Source: Chryseobacterium gleum (lineage in GTDB: Bacteria > Bacteroidota > Bacteroidia > Flavobacteriales_D > Crocinitomicaceae). Taken from it: a stretch of 38,141 nucleotides of DNA. The first letter of the stretch is position 1, and the number at the start of each line of letters is the position of its first letter. The notes beneath the pieces were generated by a model, which worked only from the letters and a program-made list of their open reading frames with translations, had not been told where the DNA came from and did not search any database. The stretch is taken from the NCBI GenBank assembly GCA_945860065.1, contig CAMAPI010000013.1:1-38141 (forward strand). Direction: 5' to 3'. Shown in pieces: positions 26,956 through 35,777 of the stretch. The position numbers were made by a program, and so were the translations under genes.

Positions 26956-26979
26956 AGCAACAAAAATACGTTTTTCACA

Positions 26980-27522
26980 TTAACGAAATTGAAACTTCAA
27001 GTGAATTCCTGCTGATCCGTATCCAAGATACGTTGGAGTGGCTTGAATGCTCAGTTTGTCACTGACATCGAAGTGTAAAAAATGGGCTTCAACACCAGCT
27101 TCAGCAATTTGAATAAAATAAACGGCGGCGCAGCCAAGAATCGACATATCCCGTTTATTTAAATAGGTTTGATATAAACTTAGCACCGCTTGATCGTCAT
27201 AAAGGTCCCATTTCGGATTTAAACTTGAAACATTATCGATTCGGTTTTGGTACTCTGTTTTAAGAGATTTTTGCGTTTGATTATTGACGGTTAAAAAATA
27301 CCCCGTCGTCCCCAAAGCAGCATAAATCAACGGTACCTTCCAAAACGCATGTTTCGGACCATTTTCTCTATGAATGCTATTGTATACTTGTCCGGCTCCT
27401 GGAAGAATCGCTGAGAAAATCATCACTTTCTTATGTTCTGGAAAAAGGGAGTCCTTGATCGCTAGTGGCTGACACCAAGACGACATGCTTGATAAAAGAA
27501 ACAAAATGAGTAGGCGAGACAT
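26980..27522 (-). CDS. DUF5683-like membrane protein
   Basis: KVMIFSAILPGAGQVYNSIHRENGPKHAFWKVPLIYAALGTTGYFLTVNN...YQNRIDNVSSL; position next to parB typical of Flavobacteriia. Confidence 0.75.
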   Translation of the reverse strand: MSRLLILFLLSSMSSWCQPLAIKDSLFPEHKKVMIFSAILPGAGQVYNSIHRENGPKHAFWKVPLIYAALGTTGYFLTVNNQTQKSLKTEYQNRIDNVSSLNPKWDLYDDQAVLSLYQTYLNKRDMSILGCAAVYFIQIAEAGVEAHFLHFDVSDKLSIQATPTYLGYGSAGIHLKFQFR

Positions 27523-28409
27523 TATTTTTTTAATAAGGCCATAACCCGATTCAGTTCAACTTCAGAGGAGAAATGAACAACAACTTTTCCTTTACCGGCT
27601 AAATTTTTATCGATGGAAACCTTTGAACCTAATTTATCACTTAGAAAGGATGTGAAAACTTGTTCACTTGAGCTCAATCCAATTTTCTCTGATTTTGACT
27701 TGGAAATGCTTGTGCTGACAGTTGGTTTCACTAATTGCTCCACCGCCCTGACGGATAGTGATTCGTCAATAATTTGCTGGAAAGCAATTAATTGTTCTTT
27801 TTCGTCATGGATACTTAATAAGGCACGCGCATGTCCCATCGTAATTACTTGGTCACGCACCCCAGCTTGAATGATTGCGGGCAATTTTAACAAACGAATG
27901 TGATTGGCAATATGAGATCTGGATTTTGCTACTTTTTCACTCAATTGCTCATGAGTTAATTTACATTCGTCGATCAAACGCTCATAGGAGAAAGCTACTT
28001 CAATGGCATTTAAATCTTCGCGTTGAATATTTTCCACCAATGCCATTTCAAGCATGGTATGATCATTAGCAATGCGAATGTATGCAGGAACTTCTGTTAG
28101 TCCAGCAAGCTGAGAAGCTCGAAAACGTCGTTCACCAGAAATTAATTGGTAGCGATCGCGTCCCAATTTACGTACGGTCAAAGGTTGAATAATTCCATGC
28201 GTTAAAATTGATTGGCGCAATTCATCTAAGGCTTCTTTTTCAAAGTGTGTTCGCGGATTAAATGGATTAGCTTCAATGAGGTGTATATCGATTAAGGAAA
28301 CAGACCCAACCGTTGCCCCGTTCATCGAAGTGATATCTGTCTCTGAATTTTGCAGTAAGGCGCTTAAACCTCGGCCTAATGCCGGTTGTTTTTTCGAATT
28401 AGAGCTCAT
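27522..28409 (-). CDS. parB: Chromosome partitioning protein ParB
   Basis: LGRGLSALLQ, SLIDIHLIEANPFNPRTHFEKEALDELRQSILTHGIIQPLTVRKLGRDRYQLISGERRFRASQLAGLTEVPAYIR, ALVENIQREDLNAIEVAFSYERLI, HTH region. Confidence 0.96.
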   Translation of the reverse strand: MSSNSKKQPALGRGLSALLQNSETDITSMNGATVGSVSLIDIHLIEANPFNPRTHFEKEALDELRQSILTHGIIQPLTVRKLGRDRYQLISGERRFRASQLAGLTEVPAYIRIANDHTMLEMALVENIQREDLNAIEVAFSYERLIDECKLTHEQLSEKVAKSRSHIANHIRLLKLPAIIQAGVRDQVITMGHARALLSIHDEKEQLIAFQQIIDESLSVRAVEQLVKPTVSTSISKSKSEKIGLSSSEQVFTSFLSDKLGSKVSIDKNLAGKGKVVVHFSSEVELNRVMALLKK

Positions 28410-29211
28410 GATCAATCTCAATTATTTTATCGTCGTTACCAATTTTGGTTAAATCATTTTTCTGTAACAATTCACGTGCAAAGTTAAGGTAATTTATAGA
28501 TCCTTTAGAGGATGCATCGTGCATGATGACTGTTGTTCCATGACTAGAAGCCTCACTTAACGTGGTATTTCGGTGTATAACCGTATCGAAAACCAATTCT
28601 TGAAAATGTGTTTTTACTTCATCCACCACTTGATTCGCTAAACGCAAACGTGTATCGTACATCGTTAAGAGCATTCCTTCTATTTCCAATGTTGGATTCA
28701 GACGTCCTTGAACGATTTTAATCGTGTTTAACAATTTACTCAATCCTTCAAGCGCAAAGTACTCACATTGAACTGGAATCATCACTGAGTCGGCCGCAAC
28801 AAGTGAATTGACCGTAATCAATCCGAGAGAAGGAGAACAGTCAATTAGAATGAAATCATAATCATCCTTCACTTTTTCCAATGTACTTTTTAACAAATAC
28901 TCACGGTTCGGAAGGTTTATCATTTCTAATTCAGCGCCGACTAAATCCAAATGAGATGGAAGAATGTATAAGTTTGGATTATTTGTAGGTAAAATAACAT
29001 CCTTTGGATGCGTGCCATTGACCAAACAATCGTAGATGTTTCGAACGGTTTTTGGGTCGAAGCCAGTCCCGGATGTCGAATTCGCCTGAGGATCAGCGTC
29101 AACGATTAAGATTTTATATTCAAGTACACCTAAACAGCCACCTAAATTTATCGTGGTCGTTGTTTTCCCTACGCCACCCTTCTGATTCGCTATTGCTATT
29201 ATTTTTCCCAT
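28399..29211 (-). CDS. parA: Chromosome partitioning ATPase ParA
   Basis: MGKIIAIANQKGGVGKTTTTINLGGCLGVLEYKILIVDADPQANSTSGTGFDP...DFILIDCSPSLGLITVNSLVAADSVMIPVQCEYFALEGLS. Confidence 0.96.
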   Translation of the reverse strand: MGKIIAIANQKGGVGKTTTTINLGGCLGVLEYKILIVDADPQANSTSGTGFDPKTVRNIYDCLVNGTHPKDVILPTNNPNLYILPSHLDLVGAELEMINLPNREYLLKSTLEKVKDDYDFILIDCSPSLGLITVNSLVAADSVMIPVQCEYFALEGLSKLLNTIKIVQGRLNPTLEIEGMLLTMYDTRLRLANQVVDEVKTHFQELVFDTVIHRNTTLSEASSHGTTVIMHDASSKGSINYLNFARELLQKNDLTKIGNDDKIIEIDHEL

Positions 29212-29361
29212 TCGATTTTTCTGAAAGATAAAAGTACGAGTTGTAGTCGTTTGTTCGACATTTTCAAGAAGGAACTTATTAACGAATTACTATTTTTTTT
29301 GTCAATTAAAATGGACTAGGCATTGTTTTGATGGAAATACGGACAGTTGATGTGCTTTTTG

Positions 29362-29369
29362 TATCTTTG
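29362..29369 (+). promoter_or_regulatory. Candidate -7 element TATCTTTG upstream of the FHA-domain gene
   Basis: Exact TAnnTTTG 24 nt before ATG 29393; no well-spaced -33 element found. Confidence 0.4.
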
Positions 29370-29392
29370 ATCAGAATTTACATACGAACATC

Positions 29393-29797
29393 ATGGATAA
29401 AATTCATCTTCGTATTGGCAGTGCAAGAGACAATCAATTAGTGATTGAGTCTATTGACGTTGCACCGTATCATTTAGAGTTGTTTTGTGACACATCGGGA
29501 AACGTTTTTATAACGGATCTTAAATCAGAACAGGGAACCTTTGTAAACAATAGAAGGCTAGATGGATTCCAATTATTAAAAAAAGATGACCGGGTTCGTT
29601 TTGGTCAAAATCATGAGTTTAAGTGGGAGGGATTTCTTCCGCTTGAGAAGAATGAATACCAAGATTTAGAGGAAGCAGCTATGCCGCCAAAAACGACACA
29701 AAAAGTAAGTTCCGTTTCCAACGTCAGCAACAAGCAGTTGTATGTAATTTATGGCTGTGTTCTATTTCTTATCTTACTGATGTCTTTATATCTTTAA
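29393..29797 (+). CDS. FHA-domain protein with C-terminal transmembrane helix
   Basis: LRIGSARDNQLVIESIDVAPYHLELFCDTSGNVFITDLKSEQGTFVNNRRLDGFQLLKKDDRVRFGQNHEFKW (FHA), ending QLYVIYGCVLFLILLMSLYL. Confidence 0.85.
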   Translation: MDKIHLRIGSARDNQLVIESIDVAPYHLELFCDTSGNVFITDLKSEQGTFVNNRRLDGFQLLKKDDRVRFGQNHEFKWEGFLPLEKNEYQDLEEAAMPPKTTQKVSSVSNVSNKQLYVIYGCVLFLILLMSLYL

Positions 29798-29893
29798 TGC
29801 AAGATAGATGATCATTTTTCTTTCTCGTCAACCATCATGGATGAAAATGAGTTAAATTGAAAAAAAACAGCAAGAAATTTGTTCAAAAAATGG

Positions 29894-29921
29894 TTGCATT
29901 CAGAAAAAATTACTAATATTG
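29894..29921 (+). promoter_or_regulatory. Candidate promoter of rplS
   Basis: TTG (29894-29896) - N17 - TAATATTG (29914-29921), one mismatch to TAnnTTTG, followed by GCACCCCG. Confidence 0.5.
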
Positions 29922-29958
29922 CACCCCGTTTCTGTTTGAACGGCAAAAAAATTGTGAA

Positions 29959-30315
29959 ATGAGCATTATCAGAGAAATTCAAAAAGAACTAACAGTAGCA
30001 AACCAATTGCCTGTATTCGGTGCAGGAGATACCGTAATTGTTTCTTATAAAATTGTTGAGGGTAGCAAAGAGCGTATCCAGCAGTATCAAGGTGTTGTTT
30101 TACAACGTCGTGGAAACGGTGCAACAGAAACGTTTACCGTTCGCAAAATGTCAGGAAATATTGGTGTGGAACGTATTTTCCCAGTGAACTCTCCTTTTAT
30201 TGATGGACTTACCATCGTGAAAAGAGGAGCTGTTCGTAGAGCACGTATATTCTACTTCCGTGAGCGCACAGGTAAATCTGCACGTATCCGTGAGAAAAAG
30301 AAATTTACTGCATAA
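29959..30315 (+). CDS. rplS: 50S ribosomal protein L19
   Basis: [94 protein letters not shown]. Confidence 0.98.
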   Translation: MSIIREIQKELTVANQLPVFGAGDTVIVSYKIVEGSKERIQQYQGVVLQRRGNGATETFTVRKMSGNIGVERIFPVNSPFIDGLTIVKRGAVRRARIFYFRERTGKSARIREKKKFTA

Positions 30316-30334
30316 GCTGCAGAAAAATATACAG

Positions 30335-30362
30335 AAGGGGATTCATCGAATCCCCTTTTTTT
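30335..30362 (+). terminator. Intrinsic terminator of rplS
   Basis: AAGGGGATTC-ATC-GAATCCCCTTTTTTT: perfect stem with T run. Confidence 0.92.
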
Positions 30363-30386
30363 ATACATATTTTTTTTGATTGAGAC

Positions 30387-30444
30387 CGCAGGATTGTAAA
30401 TCCTGCGTGACGCAGGACTGCATCGCAGGATTTGTAATCCTGCG
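30387..30444. repeat. Palindromic (REP/BIME-like) repeat doublet
   Basis: Two perfect 9-bp hairpins CGCAGGATT-GTA-AATCCTGCG (30387-30407) and CGCAGGATT-TGT-AATCCTGCG (30424-30444) separated by TGACGCAGGACTGCAT. Confidence 0.88.
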
Positions 30445-30460
30445 TACTTTAAAACGTTCA

Positions 30461-32503
30461 TTATTCAACAATCTCGAACTCCGTGCGACGATTCATCGCT
30501 CGACTTTCCGCATCTTCGTTTGGTACACGCGGCATGCTTTCACCAAAGCCACTAGCGGTCATACGTTCAGTTGAAACACCTTTCTCTTCTAAATATCGTT
30601 TTACTTCTTCCGCACGCGATTGTGAGAGCTGTAAGTTGCTGTCCTCGTTTCCTAAATCATCTGTATGACCGTTGATACGGATGTTCAAGTTTGGATTTGA
30701 CTGTAAATACTTCGCAAAGCCATTCAAAATCACTTGCGCACGTTTATTCAACTCATACGAATCTGTCATATATAAGATATCGGCAATCGTGTAGGGTTTT
30801 CCGGCCACTAAACTGTCGACTTGCATCACTTTCACTTCCACGTGTCGTTCGCTGCGATTCTGTAATTGTTCGCTGCTCACCGTTTGTGCTTGAAAGGCAA
30901 AATTTTCTTTGTTTACGGAAAGGGTGATGTCCTGTTTTTGATCTACTTTCACCACCGCTGCGTATTTCCCGTCTTCCGCGTTGACTTTGAAATTGACCGT
31001 TTCTCCTGTCTCATTATAGGTGATATCAACCGTTGCGTTGCTTACGGCATTTCCGGCCTCATCCTTTAGTTCTCCGCGTAAAATGACTACTTCTTTGGGA
31101 CGAGCGGCCTCATATAAGTCAAAAGAATAAATGTTCCAGTCACCATCCTTAGCGGTGGAGAAATAAGCAACTTTTCCACTTGTGGACACAAATAGTCCCA
31201 ATTCATCCTGTGGAGAATTGATGGGATAGCCAATGTTCTTCGGTTCGGTCCATTTGTCGCCTTCTTTTCGAATGTAAAAAATATCGAGTCCTCCGAGTCC
31301 TTTGCGCGATTTCGTACTCGTGGAAACGAAGTACAGCGTTTCTCCGTCCTGGTGAAAAAAAGGACTCTTATCCTTCGCTGCGGTATTGACGATATCGAAG
31401 GGTTTCGCCATGCTCCACGTTCCGTCTACTTGTTTTTCGGAATAATAAATATCATTGTCCCTTGATCCTTTACGTAAAGTCGCGAAGAACAAGAGTTTTC
31501 CATCCGCTGACAACGATGGCTGCGCTTCCCATCCGTCCTTCGTATTAATGTTTGGACCCATATTGATCAATGGTGTCCACTTGAAATCATTTCCACCACG
31601 ACCACTTCGGGTATACGTTGTTGTATACAAATCGCAATTCAAATAATCTTTGTTGTAGACTTTCTCCACTTTACAGGCACAAATAATCATTTCACGGTTG
31701 TCCACGGACAAAGAAGCGGTTCCATAATTATAAAACGTTCCGTTGTTAAAAGGTTGAGGTAGGGGAGAACCTGGGGAATAAAGGACATCAGACTCTCCTC
31801 GTTCTGAAATCGTAAATTCTTCGCGAATGTTCGTGGCAATATCTCCCAAATTGGTTCGGTCTACCTTGCGCGTATAGAAAAGCAAATCGTTATCTGGAGA
31901 AATCATGGGAAAATATTCGTCTAATTTCGAACTCACGCCTCCCACTTTTTTCGGGATAAAGGGAACGGGATTTTCCACAAGCTCTTTTTGAAACTTGAGG
32001 TCATCCACAATGAGCTGTATTTCTACTTTCTGTGTAGCGTAGGTTTCCGAAAGTCCACTCGGATTGATGCTATCAAAGGCTAAGAATTTTTCTAAAAAAG
32101 GAAGGGCTTTTTCATCCTCCCCATAATTGTACAGGACTTTCCCGCAGTAATAGTAGCAATCGGAGTGAAAACTTGAGCATTTTTGTGACGTTGTTTGATA
32201 GAATAATATGGATTTTTTTAAGAGTCCTTCTCCTTCCTCCGAATTCGGATCTGTCTTCAACTTGAAGCTGGCTTGTTGATAGCACAATTGCGCATAGTAA
32301 TAATAACTTTCCGCGTGATTCGGGTATTTTCGCATCAGCTCGCCAAATTGCGCAGTTTGACTCTTAAAATCATTTGCGGCTACTGCTTCTGTTAATAGTT
32401 TTCGTATCTTCTTATCGTCTGTACCACATGGATCGTCTTGACTCCATGAAATTGAAGTGAGTCCAAGCAGTAGAAATAAAATGAAATGTAATTTTTGCAT
32501 CAT
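30461..32503 (-). CDS. TPR / PD40 beta-propeller / carboxypeptidase-regulatory / OmpA-family protein (PorE-like architecture)
   Basis: Signal peptide; TPR-like N-terminus; KLDEYFPMISPDNDLLFYTRKV, AQPSLSADGKLLFFATLRKGSRDNDIYYSE (PD40); ELKDEAGNAVSNATVDI; OmpA C-terminus LNIRINGHTDDLGNEDSNLQLSQSRAEEVKRYLEEKGVSTERMTASGFGESMP. Confidence 0.9.
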   Translation of the reverse strand: MMQKLHFILFLLLGLTSISWSQDDPCGTDDKKIRKLLTEAVAANDFKSQTAQFGELMRKYPNHAESYYYYAQLCYQQASFKLKTDPNSEEGEGLLKKSILFYQTTSQKCSSFHSDCYYYCGKVLYNYGEDEKALPFLEKFLAFDSINPSGLSETYATQKVEIQLIVDDLKFQKELVENPVPFIPKKVGGVSSKLDEYFPMISPDNDLLFYTRKVDRTNLGDIATNIREEFTISERGESDVLYSPGSPLPQPFNNGTFYNYGTASLSVDNREMIICACKVEKVYNKDYLNCDLYTTTYTRSGRGGNDFKWTPLINMGPNINTKDGWEAQPSLSADGKLLFFATLRKGSRDNDIYYSEKQVDGTWSMAKPFDIVNTAAKDKSPFFHQDGETLYFVSTSTKSRKGLGGLDIFYIRKEGDKWTEPKNIGYPINSPQDELGLFVSTSGKVAYFSTAKDGDWNIYSFDLYEAARPKEVVILRGELKDEAGNAVSNATVDITYNETGETVNFKVNAEDGKYAAVVKVDQKQDITLSVNKENFAFQAQTVSSEQLQNRSERHVEVKVMQVDSLVAGKPYTIADILYMTDSYELNKRAQVILNGFAKYLQSNPNLNIRINGHTDDLGNEDSNLQLSQSRAEEVKRYLEEKGVSTERMTASGFGESMPRVPNEDAESRAMNRRTEFEIVE

Positions 32504-32512
32504 AACGAATTT

Positions 32513-32577
32513 AATGTGCTAATGAGCCAATGTGCTAATTCTTCCCGCTCTCTTTCTCGCTCTGTTTCTCACTCTCT
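32513..32577. repeat. Two adjacent short tandem/direct repeats
   Basis: AATGTGCTAAT (32513-32523 and 32529-32539, separated by GAGCC) followed by ~2.7 units of 12 bp CGCTCTSTTTCT (32546-32577). Confidence 0.75.
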
Positions 32578-33591
32578 AATCATTCCAATCTTCTCGCACG
32601 TAAAATCAATATCCTCCGCCGAAATATCCAAATGCGTCACGAAACGTAACATTCCTGGTCCAAAAGCCATGGCGAGGATCCCGAAGGACATAAACTGTGC
32701 CAATATCTCATCGCGTTTTGCTGGATTTTTCAATTGTACCACTACGATGTTCGTTTCCACACCAAGAACGCCATCCACCCAATTTTGTTTCAAGAAGGTT
32801 TCTTCGAGTTGCTTGGCATGACGATGGTCCTCCGTTAAGCGTTCACGGTTGTGCGTTAACGCGTAGAGTCCACCGGCAGCAATAATTCCCGCCTGACGCA
32901 TGCCGCCGCCCATCACTTTTCTTACGCGACGTGCCTTGTGTATGAACTCACGCGAGCCAACAAGTACGGATCCAACCGGAGCGCCGAGTCCCTTGGACAA
33001 ACAAATGCTGATGGAATCGAAGGCGGCACCGTATTCTGCAGGATTCACTTGATTCACTGCTAAGGCATTGCACACCCGCGCACCGTCGAGGTGAAGGGGA
33101 AGTCCAAGTTTGTCGCAAAGTGCTTTGACTTCTAAAATTTGTTTAAAATCGTATACAGCGCCTCCACCACGATTGGCAGTGTCTTCTAAGGAAACGAGTT
33201 GGGTCAGTGGAAAATGGACATCCAACGGCGGATTGATCCATTGTTCAATTGTTTTCGCGTCAATGCGGCCGCGTTCACCTTTTAACAAGCGAACGGAAGC
33301 CCCACTGTTTTTCGCGATTCCACCACCTTCGTATTTGTAGATGTGACTTTCCTCGTGGCAAATGACTTCACTTCCGGGTTGCACATGGACATTGATGGCA
33401 ATTTGGTTGGTCTGCGTTCCGGAGGAACAAAAAAGTCCAGCTTCTTTCCCAAACATTTGTGCAGCATAGGTTTCCAGGGCGATGATGCTTGGGTCTTCCC
33501 CGAAAACATCGTCCCCAACTTCCGCTAAAAACATCGCTTCCTTCATGGCTGCACTCGGTTTTGTCACTGTATCACTTCGAAAATCAATCAT
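32569..33591 (-). CDS. Low-specificity L-threonine aldolase
   Basis: MIDFRSDTVTKPSAAMKEAMFLAEVGDDVFGEDPSIIALE...FCSSGTQTNQIAI...HLDGARVCNALAV...SICLSKGLGAPVGSVLVGS (PLP lysine), RKVMGGGMRQAGIIAA. Confidence 0.95.
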   Translation of the reverse strand: MIDFRSDTVTKPSAAMKEAMFLAEVGDDVFGEDPSIIALETYAAQMFGKEAGLFCSSGTQTNQIAINVHVQPGSEVICHEESHIYKYEGGGIAKNSGASVRLLKGERGRIDAKTIEQWINPPLDVHFPLTQLVSLEDTANRGGGAVYDFKQILEVKALCDKLGLPLHLDGARVCNALAVNQVNPAEYGAAFDSISICLSKGLGAPVGSVLVGSREFIHKARRVRKVMGGGMRQAGIIAAGGLYALTHNRERLTEDHRHAKQLEETFLKQNWVDGVLGVETNIVVVQLKNPAKRDEILAQFMSFGILAMAFGPGMLRFVTHLDISAEDIDFTCEKIGMIRE

Positions 33592-33614
33592 TACTATTAT
33601 TTTTAACAAAAATA

Positions 33615-34388
33615 ATGAAAATGGAAAGTGAAATCAGTATTGCTGTCGTTTGTTTAGCAGGATCTTTTGCGACTTTTTTTTCCGGATTCGGATTAGGAAC
33701 TATTTTACTTCCCGTTTTCAGCCTGTATTTCCCGATAGAACTCGCTATTTTGGCAACGGCGCTCGTGCATTTCACGAACAATATCTTCAAAATAACATTG
33801 ATGGGGAAGCATTTGGATTTTTCCCTTTTCAAGCGTGTTGGCATCACTGCGTTGATTGGAGCGATTGTCGGAGCGAGTGTGTTGACTTGGGTTGGACATG
33901 CTGGTAATATGTATGCATCTCCCATTTGGGAAGGGAAGTCAATCAGTTATGTGTCCTTTTTCGTCGGATTACTGATGTTGTTTTTCGTCGTTTTTGAGTG
34001 GAAGTCCATTCGTTTCCCTTTTTCACATTCACCGTATTTTCTTCCTTTCGGTGGACTTTTAAGCGGATTTTTTGGAGGATTTTCCGGACACCAAGGCGCC
34101 TTGCGTTCGGCGTTTTTGTCCAAGATTACGCTGGACAAACAATTATTCGTAGCTACGAGCGCCTTGATTTCCTTGTTGATCGATGTTTCGAGAATTTCCA
34201 TATACAGTAGTTCTACAGAGTGGGGACAGTTGAACGTTCGCTTCCTCGTTATCGGTGGATTATCCGCCTTTGCGGGATCGCTATTAGGCAAGAAGTACTT
34301 GAATAAAGTGTCGTATACCTTTATCAAGTGGATGGTAGGACTCTTTTTAACGCTGATGAGCATCTTGATTTTGACGGGAGGAGTTTAA
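33615..34388 (+). CDS. TauE/SafE family membrane transporter
   Basis: ATG 33615 (MKMESEISIAVVCLAGSFATFFSGFGLGTILLPVFSLYFPIELAILATALVHFTNNIFK); multiple TM helices; PFGGLLSGFFGGFSGHQGALRSAFL. Confidence 0.88.
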   Translation: MKMESEISIAVVCLAGSFATFFSGFGLGTILLPVFSLYFPIELAILATALVHFTNNIFKITLMGKHLDFSLFKRVGITALIGAIVGASVLTWVGHAGNMYASPIWEGKSISYVSFFVGLLMLFFVVFEWKSIRFPFSHSPYFLPFGGLLSGFFGGFSGHQGALRSAFLSKITLDKQLFVATSALISLLIDVSRISIYSSSTEWGQLNVRFLVIGGLSAFAGSLLGKKYLNKVSYTFIKWMVGLFLTLMSILILTGGV

Positions 34389-35356
34389 TTTCCTTCGGTC
34401 TTTTCATCCGACACTTCCGCTGCTTTTTTCGGTTCGCCTTTTTTGGACTTTTCTAACTTTTTGAAGAGTTCCGTTTTCACCCCAAATTGATCGATGCTAA
34501 ATTCTTCGAGTTTCTCGCTTTTGTTGGTATACGTGGCTTGGTATTTCAATTTTCCATCCGGATAGTATTCCACGTGTTTCCCAATCGGTAGATTGTTTTG
34601 AAAAAATGCTTGTTGCAGCAGCATTCCTTTTTCATCCACCGTTTTAAATTCACCGTTTTTAAAGCCAATAGACCAATTCTCAACGTGTGCTTCTTTTCCG
34701 CTTTCGTAGAAGTAGGTCCATTTCCCATCTTTTTTCCCCTGCTTGTAATTCAAGCGCATTTCTACTTTTCCGGAATCCGTGTAGGTAATATGTGGGCCAT
34801 CTTGAAGTCCAGCTTTGTAATACACCATTTTGCCAAGTTTGGATTCTCGGTAATAGAACTTTTGAACGCCATCCATTAAGTTGTTTTTGTAGGTATGTAG
34901 TTCGATTGTGTCGTTTCGTTCGTTGTCTTCAAACAGAATGTACTTTCCTTGAAGTAAATTGCTAACGTGGTGGATTTCCCGTTCTTTTCTCCCTGACTCA
35001 TAGAAGACAGTGCTTTTTCCATTCAATTTACCCATGTCATACGATTGAATCGACTGTCGGCAGCCATTGTTGTAGTAGGAGGTGTCTATGCCATCGCGAA
35101 ATCCATCAATGATGTTCAAAGATTCCTCAAGATTCCCGTTTTGATGACAGGTAGCACAAGTTCCGGTATATGGAGTAGCGAAATCGCGTTTCATCACATA
35201 CATGTTTCGCTCATCATCAAAGGAAAGTAGGCTGTAACAGTTTTTGACATTTCGAAAATCACACTTATGGATGTTATTTCCACATGGACTCTCATCCTGA
35301 CTAAAAAGTGGAGTGGAGAAGAAGATGTAAGTAATAAGAAGCACGCAATATTTCAT
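34385..35356 (-). CDS. Secreted MORN/YwqK-like repeat protein
   Basis: Signal peptide; repeats MGKLNGKSTVFYESGRKERE, GLQDGPHITYTDSGKVEMRLNYKQGKKDGKWTYFYESGKEAHVENW, FKNGEFKTVDEKGMLLQQ. Confidence 0.85.
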   Translation of the reverse strand: MKYCVLLITYIFFSTPLFSQDESPCGNNIHKCDFRNVKNCYSLLSFDDERNMYVMKRDFATPYTGTCATCHQNGNLEESLNIIDGFRDGIDTSYYNNGCRQSIQSYDMGKLNGKSTVFYESGRKEREIHHVSNLLQGKYILFEDNERNDTIELHTYKNNLMDGVQKFYYRESKLGKMVYYKAGLQDGPHITYTDSGKVEMRLNYKQGKKDGKWTYFYESGKEAHVENWSIGFKNGEFKTVDEKGMLLQQAFFQNNLPIGKHVEYYPDGKLKYQATYTNKSEKLEEFSIDQFGVKTELFKKLEKSKKGEPKKAAEVSDEKTEGN

Positions 35357-35384
35357 GCTAAGTGGATTAAAATCAAACAGAAAG

Positions 35385-35777
35385 TTACGCTATTTTTTGA
35401 ATCGCTTCCTTCATTTTCTCCGGAATCTCGATCGTGGACTGCGTCTTTGAGTTAAAGCCCACTAAAACGGATGATCCTTTGGTAACTAGCTGATCGTTCA
35501 CAGTGATTTCATAGCCTAAGGTGAAGCTTTTTGTCCCGATTTGTATCGAATACACTTTTACATGGGGAACGTCGTTTAAAACGATTGGTTTTAAGTACTC
35601 GACTTCATTTTTAACCAAAACCACGCCTTCTTCCATCCAATTCCAATGATCACCAACCAAAGCAGAAAAATAATGCATGCGTGCGATTTCGAAATACGTT
35701 AAATAAATTGCATTGTTGACATGGCCTAAAATATCTAAATCGGTTAAGCGGACATGAATACGAGCTGGAGGAATCAT
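35385..35777 (-). CDS. Acyl-CoA thioesterase (hotdog fold, 4-hydroxybenzoyl-CoA thioesterase-like)
   Basis: RIHVRLTDLDILGHVNNAIYLTYFEIARMHYF...VLVKNEVEYLKPIVLND...VTKGSSVLVGFN. Confidence 0.9.
   Translation of the reverse strand: MIPPARIHVRLTDLDILGHVNNAIYLTYFEIARMHYFSALVGDHWNWMEEGVVLVKNEVEYLKPIVLNDVPHVKVYSIQIGTKSFTLGYEITVNDQLVTKGSSVLVGFNSKTQSTIEIPEKMKEAIQKIA

Noticed and set aside
27522-29392. parS centromere near parAB
   Set aside because: I looked for a TGTTTCACGTGAAACA-like palindrome by eye in and around parAB and saw no convincing match. A pattern scan of the whole genome is needed.
33489-33614. N-terminal extension of the TauE protein from the TTG at 33489
   Set aside because: The extension overlaps the threonine aldolase N-terminus antisense and has no membrane-protein character; ATG 33615 gives a normal start.
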